Source: Ligula intestinalis | Taxonomy: Eukaryota; Platyhelminthes; Cestoda; Diphyllobothriidea; Diphyllobothriidae | NCBI GenBank assembly: GCA_036362985.1 | Contig: JAYGXS010000004.1 | Coordinates: 29,602,562-29,666,561 of the forward strand | DNA: 64,000 nt | Reading direction: 5' to 3' | Shown here: positions 11,026 through 21,493 of the stretch, one piece after another | How positions within the stretch are numbered: the stretch's first letter is position 1 | Layout of the letters: the number at the start of each line of letters is the position of its first letter | The notes under the pieces: generated by a model | Told to the model about the DNA's origin: nothing | Seen by the model: the letters and a program-made list of their open reading frames with translations, nothing else | The model's database searches: none | Translations under genes and position numbers: made by a program

Positions 11026-11165
11026 CACAGCGGACCCGTGGCTAAATGGATAGAGCGTTTGTCTCCAGCCGGAGAGACCTGAGTCCGAAACTCGAGCGTG
11101 ATGGCAATTTCCGCTGCTACACTAAAGTTGACCTGCTATTGAGGCTCAAAAAAGCCAAAAAGCTT
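11026..11165 (+). mobile_element. tRNA-derived SINE with decayed hammerhead
   Basis: A pol III A box (TGGCTAAATGG, 11039-11049) and a B box core (GTCCGAAAC, 11083-11091) sit 33 bp apart, as in a tRNA. They are followed by the family-specific block GGCAATTTCCGCTGCTACAC. The ribozyme part at about 11133-11160 keeps helix II (GGCT/AGCC), but its core has changed to CTATTGA and AAAA, so it should not cleave. Related copies lie at 48641-49210 and 53826-54515. Confidence 0.7.
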
Positions 11166-11659
11166 TGTGATATTGTCGACAAAATACCATTGTTAATAAA
11201 CGAAATTCTTACCAGGCAGGGCAACATGAATCGAAAAGTATATGAAAATAATGCTTTGGAAAATATGATAATTAAAGAGGCTGACTCATTCATAGGTATT
11301 AAAATTCGCAATAAAGGTAAACCGGGCTTGTGTATGGAGCGCGAAGAAACAACAGTTCCAAGGAGTTTCAACATTTTAAGCTAGCAGTGTGCCGGTGCCA
11401 TTTAAAGAGCCTTGGCCAAACCGCAAACAAAACAGTGCACATTCTTAACTTGTAAGCTATACACTTACAGCTCACTAGTATAGTCAGCATGTCATCTTTT
11501 CTGACACCAGTGCAGACCAAACAGTCGGAGCCCTCACTTTAGCCAGGCATCTGCAACCCCAGTAAAATGTCAATAAAAACGACCATTTGCAGTTTTCACT
11601 AAAAACCATGCAACATTTATAACTTTGTAAAATTTTGATCGCTACTCGAACACCAGTGT

Positions 11660-12790
11660 GAATGCATTAAGAAAAATCTAGAAATAAGAATGAACAGCAT
11701 TTGAGCGTATTTAAAACTCAAAAGAAGTGTAAAAAAGAAAGTAAAGAAAATAAAGTTTTTCCGATAATCCCCAAAATCCAGTAAAAAAGTAGCTATAATT
11801 TAGAACAATAAATTTAAATAGTGCATTTATCGCAAAAATTAACGTGACCACTTCCTTAATATAGAAGATCGTTTCTTAAGTCAACATGTTTTGTACAGAC
11901 TCCCACGAGTAGATAGCTATTTACTGAATATCGTTGAGTAGAGTCTGACAGTGTCTTCAGTGTCTTCATTGATAAATAGATAAATTGCACTTCTGTTCGA
12001 CGTTTACACCATAACATCTAGAATAAGATATATTTAACAGAGCGTTTACCGAAAGAAAGTCTCTTTTGATGTTAGCTCTTATAAAGATTGTCGTGTGGCT
12101 CATATTTACAAATGCCTCACAAGAGCAAATCACAGTATCAAGATATACAGTAGATTCACTATCTCATGCAGTAGCTGCAGGAATTCTAAAATAACGTTTC
12201 GATTGGAACAAATTAATTGCGGATGGTTGTATTGAATATGATCATACAACCTTATCTTAACATATTTAAGACACTTCTGGATGTCAGCTTTCTAACGAGC
12301 TTCTGTTTGACCGCCAAAACAAAACATAAACTATTAAAAGTGATTTCTTAAAAGTATGCCTGTTTGTCCTTTATTTCGACTGCCTTTATAGCTAAGCATA
12401 ACTTCAAAATGTAAATCTTAAAAGTTTCTGCAAATAAATGCGATTCCTTTTACTTAGTTTCAGTTGAATCTGAACACTTTTGGACAATATTTTCTGTAGT
12501 AAAAGGGATATTTTCATAACCTTTTTTTAATTATTTTGAGTTTTTTATAGTATAATCAACATAAATAAGCAGTTTGGTCCTGCCTTTCGTACTAGCATAG
12601 GAAATTTCTTCGATATAAAACTACTCCCAATTTCGCCAAACTTAATAAAAAAACTAACTAGAATTGTGATTTTCCTTACTGAAGGCTTTCACATAATTAA
12701 ATACGCATAATGAAACAAAAAAGGATTACAAAATATATGCTTAAGTACCAAGTAAAATTTCATCATAAAAGTTTCACGGTCTTAATCGAC
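11660..12790 (+). repeat. AT-rich long repeat, second direct copy
   Basis: Collinear with parts of 7085-7260, 8930-9130 and 10060-10450. A short segment at about 12290-12395 resembles instead an arm of the foldback element at 13878 (TTCTGTTTGACCGCCA-like, AAAAGTATGCC, GACTGCCTTTATA). This suggests a foldback fragment inserted here. Confidence 0.5.
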
Positions 12791-13199
12791 AATTGTATGG
12801 AACTGAATGACGAGCCCGCCTTCCACAGATACATTGTTCTGACGTTTTAATATTAGACAAGCTCTCATTGTTGCAGGTAAGTGTGATACAGCGCCAAATT
12901 GTATTTATAGGGGGTGATATTAATCCTCGATGTGGGTTTACCATGTCCAAAGAAGGAGAAATGGGATAAGGTGGTCGGACGGGCGCGTAAGGTCATGAAA
13001 ACCTTCAACCATCATTCCACTTGATACGGAGGAGAAAGGGGACAGATTTTTCTCAGCATAGAACGCTCTCGTCAGTGGGGGGCGGGAGGAGGTGGATACA
13101 AATTCAACCAGTAGCCGAATGGGCGGGAGTTCGATTGAGAGCTGGTGCTGTTTCGACACCTGAAGGATCCCCAAATAACAAATCCGGGAAGCTTTACAG
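12791..13199. other. No recognised gene
   Basis: Overlapping short frames on both strands lack domains or splice context. The GC content is higher than in the flanks. Confidence 0.4.
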
Positions 13200-13322
13200 C
13201 GGCACCGCTCGGCGAAGTATAATTCGATGCACATATGCTCTTTGTCTCCACCACCGCACCAATGCGTATTCTTGGTGTAACACTGACTGCTGTGTGTTTC
13301 CATAAAAGAGACTTTCCCTTTA
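13200..13322 (-). repeat. Dispersed repeat, copy 2 (partner 1436-1562)
   Basis: The reverse complement carries CAGTCAGTGTTACACCAAGA and ATACGCATTGGTGCGGTGG, as in copy 1 in opposite orientation. Confidence 0.6.
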
Positions 13323-13877
13323 AATTAAAGGCATCCATTGGGAAAATTAGGATATTTATTCAGTAAATTTTCGACACTAGATCCCCAGGTCGTCGTCAGA
13401 CTTGAGAATAATGTGCAAAGGAAAACTAACATTTTGAAATGCTCATAAAGTCATTTAGTCTTCTAGTGTGGGCACTAAATGGTAGCTGCAATTTGCGTTT
13501 CATCGTGGTGGGCATAATTAGCAGTCGCAATGCCGTACTGGATGATTTGCAACCGCAATTTAAGTCGGCCCGGGGTCAGTCTGGGTCATCCAGTGTCAGC
13601 GCTCATTGCGTTTTACGTTGGTTCATAGTTTTTGGCCGTATTCTCTTACACCTTTCTTTGAGGTGTTTTAAACTACAGCTAACTCGATACGCCAGTTGAT
13701 GCATGCATCATCGGAGTGCATGGCCTCAAAAATATTAGGCCTTTTTGGAGGGGCATATGAAACAGCAAGTAAATCCTGTGCTTTTAGAAAGGCACTTACA
13801 GTCCACGCTTTCAAACGTGCTTGATCGATTTGGGTGGGTATGCAGTATACAATATACTGAGAACATACCGCAGATGC

Positions 13878-14845
13878 CACGGATCACGCAACATTTCGAC
13901 ATAGGAGAAAGATGGATCCTCTTTCGCTAATCGGTATTGACTCCAGTGGTGATACTGATTATTGTTAAGTGTTTTCTGAAGTTTATTCCATCATGATAGG
14001 ATGCGGGCTTTTTAACGAACTTCATTCTGACTACCAGAAAAAAGTATATATTGTTAAAACTGGCTACTTAAGTGGTATGCCATTGTATCATTTTTTTACT
14101 GCCTTTATAAATTCAAATATATTCTATGGAAAACATGCACGAAAAATGATTTCTTGTGCATGTTTAATAGCAAATTACGCCTTCATTTAACTTTATACTC
14201 AAAGGAAGGGAAGCTTTCGGTTATAAAAATGTTCAATAGCCGAAGAATTTTCTAATCTAGTGACTGCTTCATTCGAATTAAAGGTTTAAACACTGCGCAC
14301 ATTGTAAATCCTGTTTACGGAAATGTACTTTTCGCATACTGTTTGTAGAAGAAGTCACATTGTTGTCATAACATATGGAAATAGATGTGGAACATATTTT
14401 ATGCAATAAAGGCAGCATTGATAAATTGGTGGATACGATGTATCATGAATAAACACCTCACGATTGTAAAAAAAATTCATAGTTAGCAACTGTTTTATGT
14501 CCGAAAGCTACCATTTTATTTTTTTTAAATTTAAAAAAGGCGCACTTTTCTATCAAAAAGGTACAAGGCATAGGTTTTTCCTTTATGTTTTCCATAAAAT
14601 TTATTTGAATTTATAAAAACAGTCAAAATAAATCTCAAAAAGGCATACCACTTAAGTAGCCAGTTTTAACACTAGATGCTTTTTGCTGGTAGTCAGAGCA
14701 AAGCTCATTAAAAAGCCCACATCTTATCATGACGGAATAAACGTCTGAATAGACTTTACGATAATCAGTATCACAACCTGAGTCGATACCGTTTAGCGAA
14801 AGAGTATCCATCTTTCTCCTTTGTCAAAATGTTGAGTGATCCGTG
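13878..14845. mobile_element. Foldback element with about 350-bp terminal inverted repeats
   Basis: Arms at about 13878-14230 and 14490-14845 are reverse complements with scattered differences. Both contain CACGGATCAC at the outer end, then GGAGAAAGATGGAT, GACTACCAG, AAAACTGGCTACTTAAGTGG and TTTATAAATTCAAAT. The 260-bp loop carries GTTTACGGAAA, AGATGTGGAACAT and ATACGATGTAT. No transposase is encoded, so it is presumably a non-autonomous element. The family is unknown. A second, invaded copy is at 47881-51068. Confidence 0.75.
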
Positions 14846-16184
14846 AGACCTACTGTAGGTATAGCGGCATTCCTGCCCGCTCTAACCGTCTTCGATCATG
14901 TTCCATTCTACTACACCTGTCCACGAGTAAAAATCAATGTCATAAGATTTGGGCAGTTAAAGCTGTCATTTTTCAAAGCACGCAGGCAAAAATAGAAGAT
15001 ACCAGAAGCTCTTCCGTGCGACCGAGGGTTTTGCGGTCAATGGTGGTAGTTTTGTCTAAATCACTACAATAATAAGGTTGAAATAATAGGTTGGAGGTTA
15101 AAAGCCAGAAGTGAGCAGGAGTGGTTTATTGTGTACAGGACTCTCTACTGCTGTCCTAGGCGGCAGTGGCCACTGGCTAAGCCAGGTCTGGCCCAGCCAG
15201 ACCTTAGAGTTTGTGTGTGGGACAGTGTTGGCAGTTACTTAAGAAGGATTTCGAAGAGAGTTCAAGTTTTTTGCTATTGGTGTGTTGAGTTGCCAGAGGG
15301 GATGTCGCCTGCAAAGGCCCCCTGTCGCGTTGGCCAGAGAGGTGGCATGCTAAGCTATTCTTTGGCAGACGTGCTTGTTTGGGCGTGCGTGTATATACGA
15401 GTATGAGCGCATGTATGTGCGTGAACTCATAAGCTAAGGTCAACTGTGGGGGCCACCGAAAAGCCGAAGGAAAGGGAACGCTGGCGCAGCTGCTATCGGT
15501 CAGTCAACAGCAGCTGCGAGGTCAAGCCTCGGGGGTGCCAGTGAAAGAAAGCATTAATACAGTTGTTTGTGACGATGCATAAATTTGGAGCAGTGCGCAT
15601 TGAAGAACGAAAGGAGGATGGACATTGTGGCCGTTCGCCACAAGGGCAGCACAACCAACCTCATGGTGACGAAAGCGTTCAGTCTTGTCGCAAGGTGTGT
15701 AGATTGTCTCATTGGAGTTGCAGTCATCTGACCTACTTCACTCATAGGCTGGTCTGTGTGCATGGACGATAAAATATCTGCAGTATTCGCCTCATCTGCC
15801 ATGCAGACAGCCTAGGATTCACTAGCATAGAAGAGGATGGCTATGTGTATTTTCAAACCGAATACTACCCTGCCTTATCTGTTCTCACATGTGTGACGAA
15901 CTTCACGATCAATCGTTCCCTTTTTATTTTACGACAGGTTTGCGGATGGAAGCATCTACCACGTTCTTAGCGAGGTTATCCATGAAGATAATTTTCTAAA
16001 CATACCTTGTCTTCTTGATCATTGGTGAATTTATGACGAGCATCAACCAGCTGATGCAATCGCTGGGATAGTCAGAAGTAATATAGGGAAGGATGTGTAC
16101 ACTATGGCCCAAGAAACTATGATAGGTTACCATTTTAAAGTGTGCTTTAATTGGAATTTCTGTGTACATTACGCTTTTCTAAAA
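14846..16184. other. No recognised gene
   Basis: The 15131-15460 part is richer in GC and holds small tandem palindromes (GGCCACTGG, GGTCTGGCCCAGCCAGACC). Short frames on both strands at 15550-15800 show no domain. Nothing here can be supported as a gene. Confidence 0.4.
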
Positions 16185-17349
16185 TAAAATTGGAGACTTT
16201 TGATAATTTTTACACTTCACCTGAACATAAAGGATTTATTTTTGCTGGACATGAACAAAACTTATTTTAATCTTGTGTTATAAGCTTGCGAATGCAAAAA
16301 AGCTGGTCACATCTATGACCATTGCTTGAAATTACACTTTTTTCTGTATGTTTCGTTTCTAAATCTCGCATGAGTGGAAAACATAGATTGCAGAAATGTA
16401 TACATCTACATGAATAACATTTAATAAGACCAGTTTTACATTAACTTCATGGGTACGTGTATGGCCACTTTGCTTATTCGCCATGTAGACAATGCGGTAA
16501 AACAAAATGCGACCAGAACATTTTTGTTAATCTTTTTTTGCAAAAACACTTCACAGGTTAGCCAAACCAAATTTTGAAATCATGAATCGTTTCATCTTTC
16601 TGAAAGTGAATGCGATTTATTACACTTGGCATCTCTTGCATTTGAAGAATTTCAGTAAAGCATATCCCATTTTGAAAATGATATGTTTCACACTTTTTTA
16701 CTAATTCTAGAATTCATCAATAGCACAGTGCATATTCATCAAAAGTTTGGTTCTGTTTTACTTAGTCGCATATAAAATTCCTTCGATATGATACTACTTC
16801 ATATTTCGCCAAAGTTAACGTACATTACTCTGAATAACCTTAACTAAAAGTCAATTATCCTAATCAAAAGACTTTGTCTGGGTTTAATTCACTCATTGAA
16901 TAAAACTAACGTGACCGAATATGTGCTTAACTACTAAAGGTGCACGATTTTTTGCCATACTTAGATGGATGAGAAAATGACGTTGCATAAGGGCTTTCTA
17001 ATGTATTATCCAATGCTGAGCTGATTTTCGCCACATACATCTGTCTGTTTGTTTATTCAACGACCGGCCACCACACACAAAGGAGATTTGAAACTATCTA
17101 CGGGAGAATTTTGGGGCAGGATCGAGGACATTTTCTTAGTAGCAAATCTATCACTTCGCTAGCAATATTGTTCAATGTGCCTCCCTTCACTTTAGTGCAC
17201 TAAGCTCCATCTCCCTACAAACCTGTGACTGTTAATACACACCCACTTCCGTGATTATGGCGGGCGAAAGCACTCATGGACTTGGAGTTGCCTGCTCTCG
17301 TAGCAATTCCAACAGTCTGGAAAACTCTGCAGACACCCAACTTGTCAGA
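16185..17349 (+). repeat. Inverted segmental duplication, arm 2 (partner 1-860)
   Basis: This arm includes the upstream region and the first 31 codons of the TMEM26-like exon at 17257. Its distal part (16590-16960) also matches 10090-10450 and 12420-12790. The duplicated unit therefore overlaps the AT-rich repeat family. Confidence 0.7.
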
Positions 17350-17606
17350 CGTCGGGTGCCATTTTGGTCCCAGCTTTTGTTTGCTCTTCTGCGATTCAAA
17401 ATACCAAGAATACTGCCGGCGATACTGCTATATGGACTCTTTATTGGATTTACTGTGATCAACATTCGGGAAGTGGTTGTCCTGAGAAAAGATAAAAAAT
17501 ACTGGTCGATGTGTGCCCCCTGCCTCCTTCCTTAACTAATTGGACTCTGCATTTACATTGTGTCCTACCTAGTTCCTCAAAGATGTTCATGCTCTGTGGT
17601 AAAGTG
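17257..17606 (+). pseudogene. TMEM26-like first exon with a nonsense codon
   Basis: The ATG at 17257 opens a frame with a polar N-terminus (MAGESTHGLG), a serine/asparagine-rich stretch and a hydrophobic helix (ILPAILLYGLFIGFTVINI). Then come REVVVLRKDKKYW and a second hydrophobic stretch. The order helix, basic loop ending in (R/K)-x-YW, helix is that of the TMEM26 N-terminus and of the exon at 41469-41782. TAA at 17533-17535 interrupts the second helix at the point where the paralogue has a glutamate. The frame then continues (LIGLCIYIVSYLV) to a strong GTGAGT donor at 17607. Exon length 350 nt, phase 2. The ATG is chosen because the copy at 1-91 starts at the aligned codon. Confidence 0.6.
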
Positions 17607-18875
17607 GTGAGTGCTTCAAACTGATTTGCCTTACTGGATGATTACGTGGAAATTCACTCGACGTTAAGTTGTATGCCAACTGCTTGCTGATAATCTTCAA
17701 ACATGATTCCACATATTAAACTAAGCCCTTTGGGTAAGGAACTACCGTGGGGTCCCCACAGTGCGAATGAAGCGTGCTCCTTTCGAATACGGGCAGTTGG
17801 TTTTAGGAGGAAGAATGTGTGAGGCATATTGGGGGACAAATCAGAGGGCAATAATCATATATATTAAGAATTTTTATGCGTGTAGATTGGGGAAGGTGTT
17901 CGCTGACCTTGGGCGAGGTCAGTGAGGTACATTTTTCAAAAGCATCACCAACTGGAACTGGGCAAGTGGCAAGCGAGCGAAAATCTGGATATTGTGGAAA
18001 TTCACCCTTCTTAAAATTTGTGAGTATACGGTCATTCCCACCGTTAATTTGAAAAAAAAGTTTGCCTAATGCAATGATTATTGCACATGTTGGTCATCCG
18101 AGGATCCCTGGACAGTTCAACATCATGACCAATCCTTGCTGTTTCAACGGCGGACACACGAAAAATTAGAAGATTGTTAAAATTCATCCCTACTTAAAAT
18201 TTGTAAATAAGTGGTTATTGCATAGGTTGACCCTCCCAGTACTCCCCTAAAGTTTCCTGCTGTCTTTTGCTGCAGTACAAAGTCTGTCAAAGACAGACTT
18301 GAATCCCAACCACAAACGACAGTTTTCGTTTGTCTAGGCCGTACTGTATGTATGGGGTTCGGCCTGTTTATCGCAAGATTTTGCAATACCACGGGAAATA
18401 TTTATTTCGAGAACGATGGAAACACGCAAATAGTTGTATATTCTTATATAGCTACGTTTTGCCATTCACACGCAATCTTTTATACCCCACAAACATGTAT
18501 AAAGTTAGCAAAAATGTGGAGTCACTGACGTATAAGCTAAAAACTTCAGGGGCATTGTTTGCACCTTTCCACTAATCTTAATTGAGGGCTTTTAGTAGAA
18601 ATGACAATAATGTAGCTCTTAGCGCATGCTTTAAAGCTTCCAGCTAACGAACGCCCAGTGCATCAACTGAGATATAGAATTCAACGTGGGCTTATTAAAC
18701 GAAGCTTATATACACGTCTGTTTATTTTAAGAATATGGTTATCAAACGTAATTTGTCATACACAGAGACAACACAGACGTGTTTAAAACTCTAAGTGCAC
18801 CTATAAGAGATTGGAAATTAAAAGAACGTTAGGGGGGGGGGTTGGAGTAGATTCTTAGAGAGTTTTTGTTGCTTT
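17607..18875. other. No recognised gene; holds an interspersed short motif
   Basis: A block with consensus GGAAATTCA(C/T)CC(C/T)-TACTTAAAATTTGT recurs at about 17990-18025 and 18168-18215, and again at 26330-26382 and 26532-26582. An AATAAA signal for the minus-strand TMEM26-like gene can be read at 18721-18726 (complement), about 150 bases past its stop codon. Confidence 0.4.
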
Positions 18876-19676
18876 TCAGACTATGAGCGAAAATGAAGGT
18901 GCCGCCTTAGGTTCGGCTTCAACCAGTTTTGCTAGTAGTGCCCTACGCAGCATGACAAAGGCCTGAAAGACATGAATCAGAATGAAGATAAGGTTCTTCA
19001 TAGTGTAAAAGTAGATTCGTGCGCTATAAACGTCAAAATAGAAGTTGAATTTGTACCGCCAAAACAGAAAAGGTACATCCTGGAGCAAGACTGGCCCTAA
19101 GATTACCCACAATTCAACTCCGAAGAAGTGCTCAAGAGGTCCCGAACAATGGCAACAACCTTTACGTACAGGTCCCAAACCATGGCAACACTTTCTTTGC
19201 GCACTGTGTGTGAGCTCCGCGTCCGTCTCCTGTGGGGCGTCTGATTTTCCAATGGCTTCGCTTTTGGAGCTGCGCAGGTCATTATTTTGGTTGGTGTCCA
19301 ATGCCACAGACCCCCGCAAGAGGTTCTGCTGGCCACTGTCCACTTGATCAAGCGTCTGTAGATTTCGCAATCTCAATGTGACACGGCTGTCAACTCTAAG
19401 GGTATTTTTAAGGTACAGGTTAAATAGGCTGGCTGGCCAGATGAATAGGACCATGAGCCATAAATCAACAACATCGGAAAGAGGCTCATCTATAAGCTCG
19501 AAAATCTCGTAGATATCAGAAGCACTGCAAAGGTTGATAAGCAGCAACGGAGGTAGCTGGTGGTAGCTGAAAGCAGAGTGTGGCAACATCCAGCGGACAA
19601 TACTGGCAGCAAGAAACGGAAGTAGTTCTACTGCGCGAACGGCAGTTTTCAGTGGAGGATAGTGCACATATTCTTC
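18876..19676 (-). CDS. TMEM26: TMEM26-like protein, last exon
   Basis: The 266-codon exon encodes the C-terminal half of a multipass membrane protein. It begins after a clear acceptor (TTTTTAG at 19683-19677) in phase 0 with EEYVHYPPL, so no start codon is needed. Landmarks recalled from the TMEM26 family follow in order: RWMLP, SASDIYEIFEL, the helix WLMVLFIWPASLFNLYL, LLQDVPFLFWRY and MKNLIFILIHVFQAFVML. It differs from the vertebrate protein in a polar, low-complexity insertion of about 75 residues (roughly residues 100-175) just before GVELWVILGPVLLQD. Stop at 18876-18878. Upstream exons must lie at higher coordinates on this strand; the exon at 41469-41782 is a candidate. TMEM26 function is poorly known. 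Confidence 0.7.
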   Translation of the reverse strand, partial: EEYVHYPPLKTAVRAVELLPFLAASIVRWMLPHSAFSYHQLPPLLLINLCSASDIYEIFELIDEPLSDVVDLWLMVLFIWPASLFNLYLKNTLRVDSRVTLRLRNLQTLDQVDSGQQNLLRGSVALDTNQNNDLRSSKSEAIGKSDAPQETDAELTHSAQRKCCHGLGPVRKGCCHCSGPLEHFFGVELWVILGPVLLQDVPFLFWRYKFNFYFDVYSARIYFYTMKNLIFILIHVFQAFVMLRRALLAKLVEAEPKAAPSFSLIV

Positions 19677-20249
19677 CTAAAAATGTGTAATATTATCCTC
19701 GAAGAATGAAAAGCTGAAAGGCTTTCCTCAATAACAAATAATTATTTTGATCGATTTGGCATGTTTGGTGCGTACACCAAAACGCAGGCGTTTAAACGCC
19801 AAAAATGATAAAAAAAGAATATAATCGGCAATAATGTGACAAGTCTTGCTATTTAAACTTGCCCCAGTGATACATTATGCATTGTACATGCATTGCATTA
19901 TGCATTCTAAGGAGGCTAAATCTTATACTTCCCAACCCTGAGATGAATCAAACGATAACCTAAAACGAAACCCAAACCGTAAAATTAACGCTGCCAATAA
20001 ACTCCATTGGATGTAGCTTAATTAGGCAACGGGGTGCATTCGTTGAAATATAGAACATAAAAAAAGAGTTGAAAACATATTTTCTTGCACTAAGTTGGCA
20101 GTCAATGAATTAGATATTCCAATAAAATATTCAAGTAAAAGGTGTCTGTTAGGTTAAAGGACGGATCTTGTTTCCCAAATAACTCTAAACTGTTCCGCCA
20201 ATTGCACTGTTGTTTAAGGTTTAGAAGGATCATGGTCTTCATTTACTAT

Positions 20250-20886
20250 GATATAAATAATAAAGTGCATAGCTTTTATAAAATATTGTGATAGATTTGG
20301 ACAATTTTAAATAGTTAATTGTAATTTGTAAATTGCTGAAAATTTCATTACCCCTTTCTAAGCGTCTCAGAGAGTAAAAGGCAGGAAATTCTGAAGTAGT
20401 CGCCGATTAACGGAGAAAACTACAGGGTAATGTATGCATCTGATCTTGTACTTGACTGACTTATAATACTCGTTTTTGGAATGGGCATCATTTATTTATT
20501 AGACAGATGTGTTAAGTTTCTCTAACCCGGAGGACGTTGTAAGTTAGGAGACTGTGTGTAATATTACGTCCATTGTAAAAATACCAGCAAATGCTCAGCC
20601 AAATGATGAAGATATTTATTTATTTTTACTCGGAATCCAACATATAATGTAGCACATGCGCAGGAAAAGGATACATTTGGAACAGCTGCAGGCTCACAGA
20701 TCTTTCACATCTGCAAATCATCTTGCAAATTGCCCTTAATAATTCTTTTTGATATGATTGACCCCTGTCGAAATGCTAAACTCACGTTTGTACTCAATCA
20801 CCAAACAATAACCGCAGTACCATAGACAAAACGGCAACTATACTCCAAACTACACAGCAAAAAAAATATCCATTGAAAACGTACCT
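20250..20886 (-). repeat. Inverted duplicate of 46800-47390
   Basis: The reverse complement aligns with 46800-47390 over its whole length. Shared blocks include TTTTCAATGGATATTTT, GTTGCCGTTTTGT, GAGTACAAACGTGAGTTTAGC-like, GCATGTGCTACAT, ATGATGCCCATTCCAAAAAC and CTCTGAGACGCTTAGA. Within it, on the minus strand, a stretch of about 65 bases is bounded by GCTGTGTAG and GTGAGTTT, which look like splice sites. The unit may contain an exon of the TMEM26-like gene, but no frame is convincingly conserved. Confidence 0.65.
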
Positions 20887-21194
20887 TTTTTCTGCAATCT
20901 GACGTTCCGCTCTACAAACAAAAAGCCCATGAATTCAGGCAGGTTTTAAAATTACGCTACAGGTTTGTTCTCACAGGTAACAAAGAAGGTAGAAATCAGA
21001 GCGTAACAATTTGTGTTCTGCCGAAAGCTGCCCAATGTAGCAATCAGAAGCATGATAATGAGTTAGCACTGCCGATAATGAATTTCTCTACAGTGGGCCT
21101 ATCTAAAGCAATGAGTGCTTGAGTGCAAGCGAATACATTGTTCATTTAGAAACACATGCTTTCGGCTATTTACTAGCAAATAATCAATTTGCTC

Positions 21195-21388
21195 AAACAC
21201 ACCTGCTGGCTCGTGTCAGCCGACATCATCATAGGTGATTGTATTACTTGGAACAAGTGAGAGGTCACCTAAATTTTGTAAACGACCTTCTTTGAAATGT
21301 TTGAAATGTATTTCTTAACTACTGCGTAAAAGTTCGAAGTCCACTTGCGTTTCTCTACATTTCCCTTAAACAAGTTGACTTGACTTCA
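21195..21388 (+). mobile_element. CR1-like LINE 3' end (solo fragment)
   Basis: The end matches the 3' UTR of the LINE at 49210-50860: CTGGCTCGTGTCAGC, TGTATTACTTGGAACAAG, GAGAGGTC and, last, TTGACTTGACTT. The short tandem repeat at the very 3' end, in place of poly(A), is typical of CR1-group elements. Confidence 0.55.
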
Positions 21389-21493
21389 AATGGCAGGATG
21401 CCAAGAGATTTACGTTTGGATGGGTTTAAGACGCAAGAATGCTTGCATTGCTAATACAAGCGCACATGCAAGTCCCAGGAAGTAATTGGGAAG

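Noticed and set aside
19045..19351. 100-codon plus and 82-codon minus ORFs
   Set aside because: Shadows of the TMEM26-like last exon in other frames.
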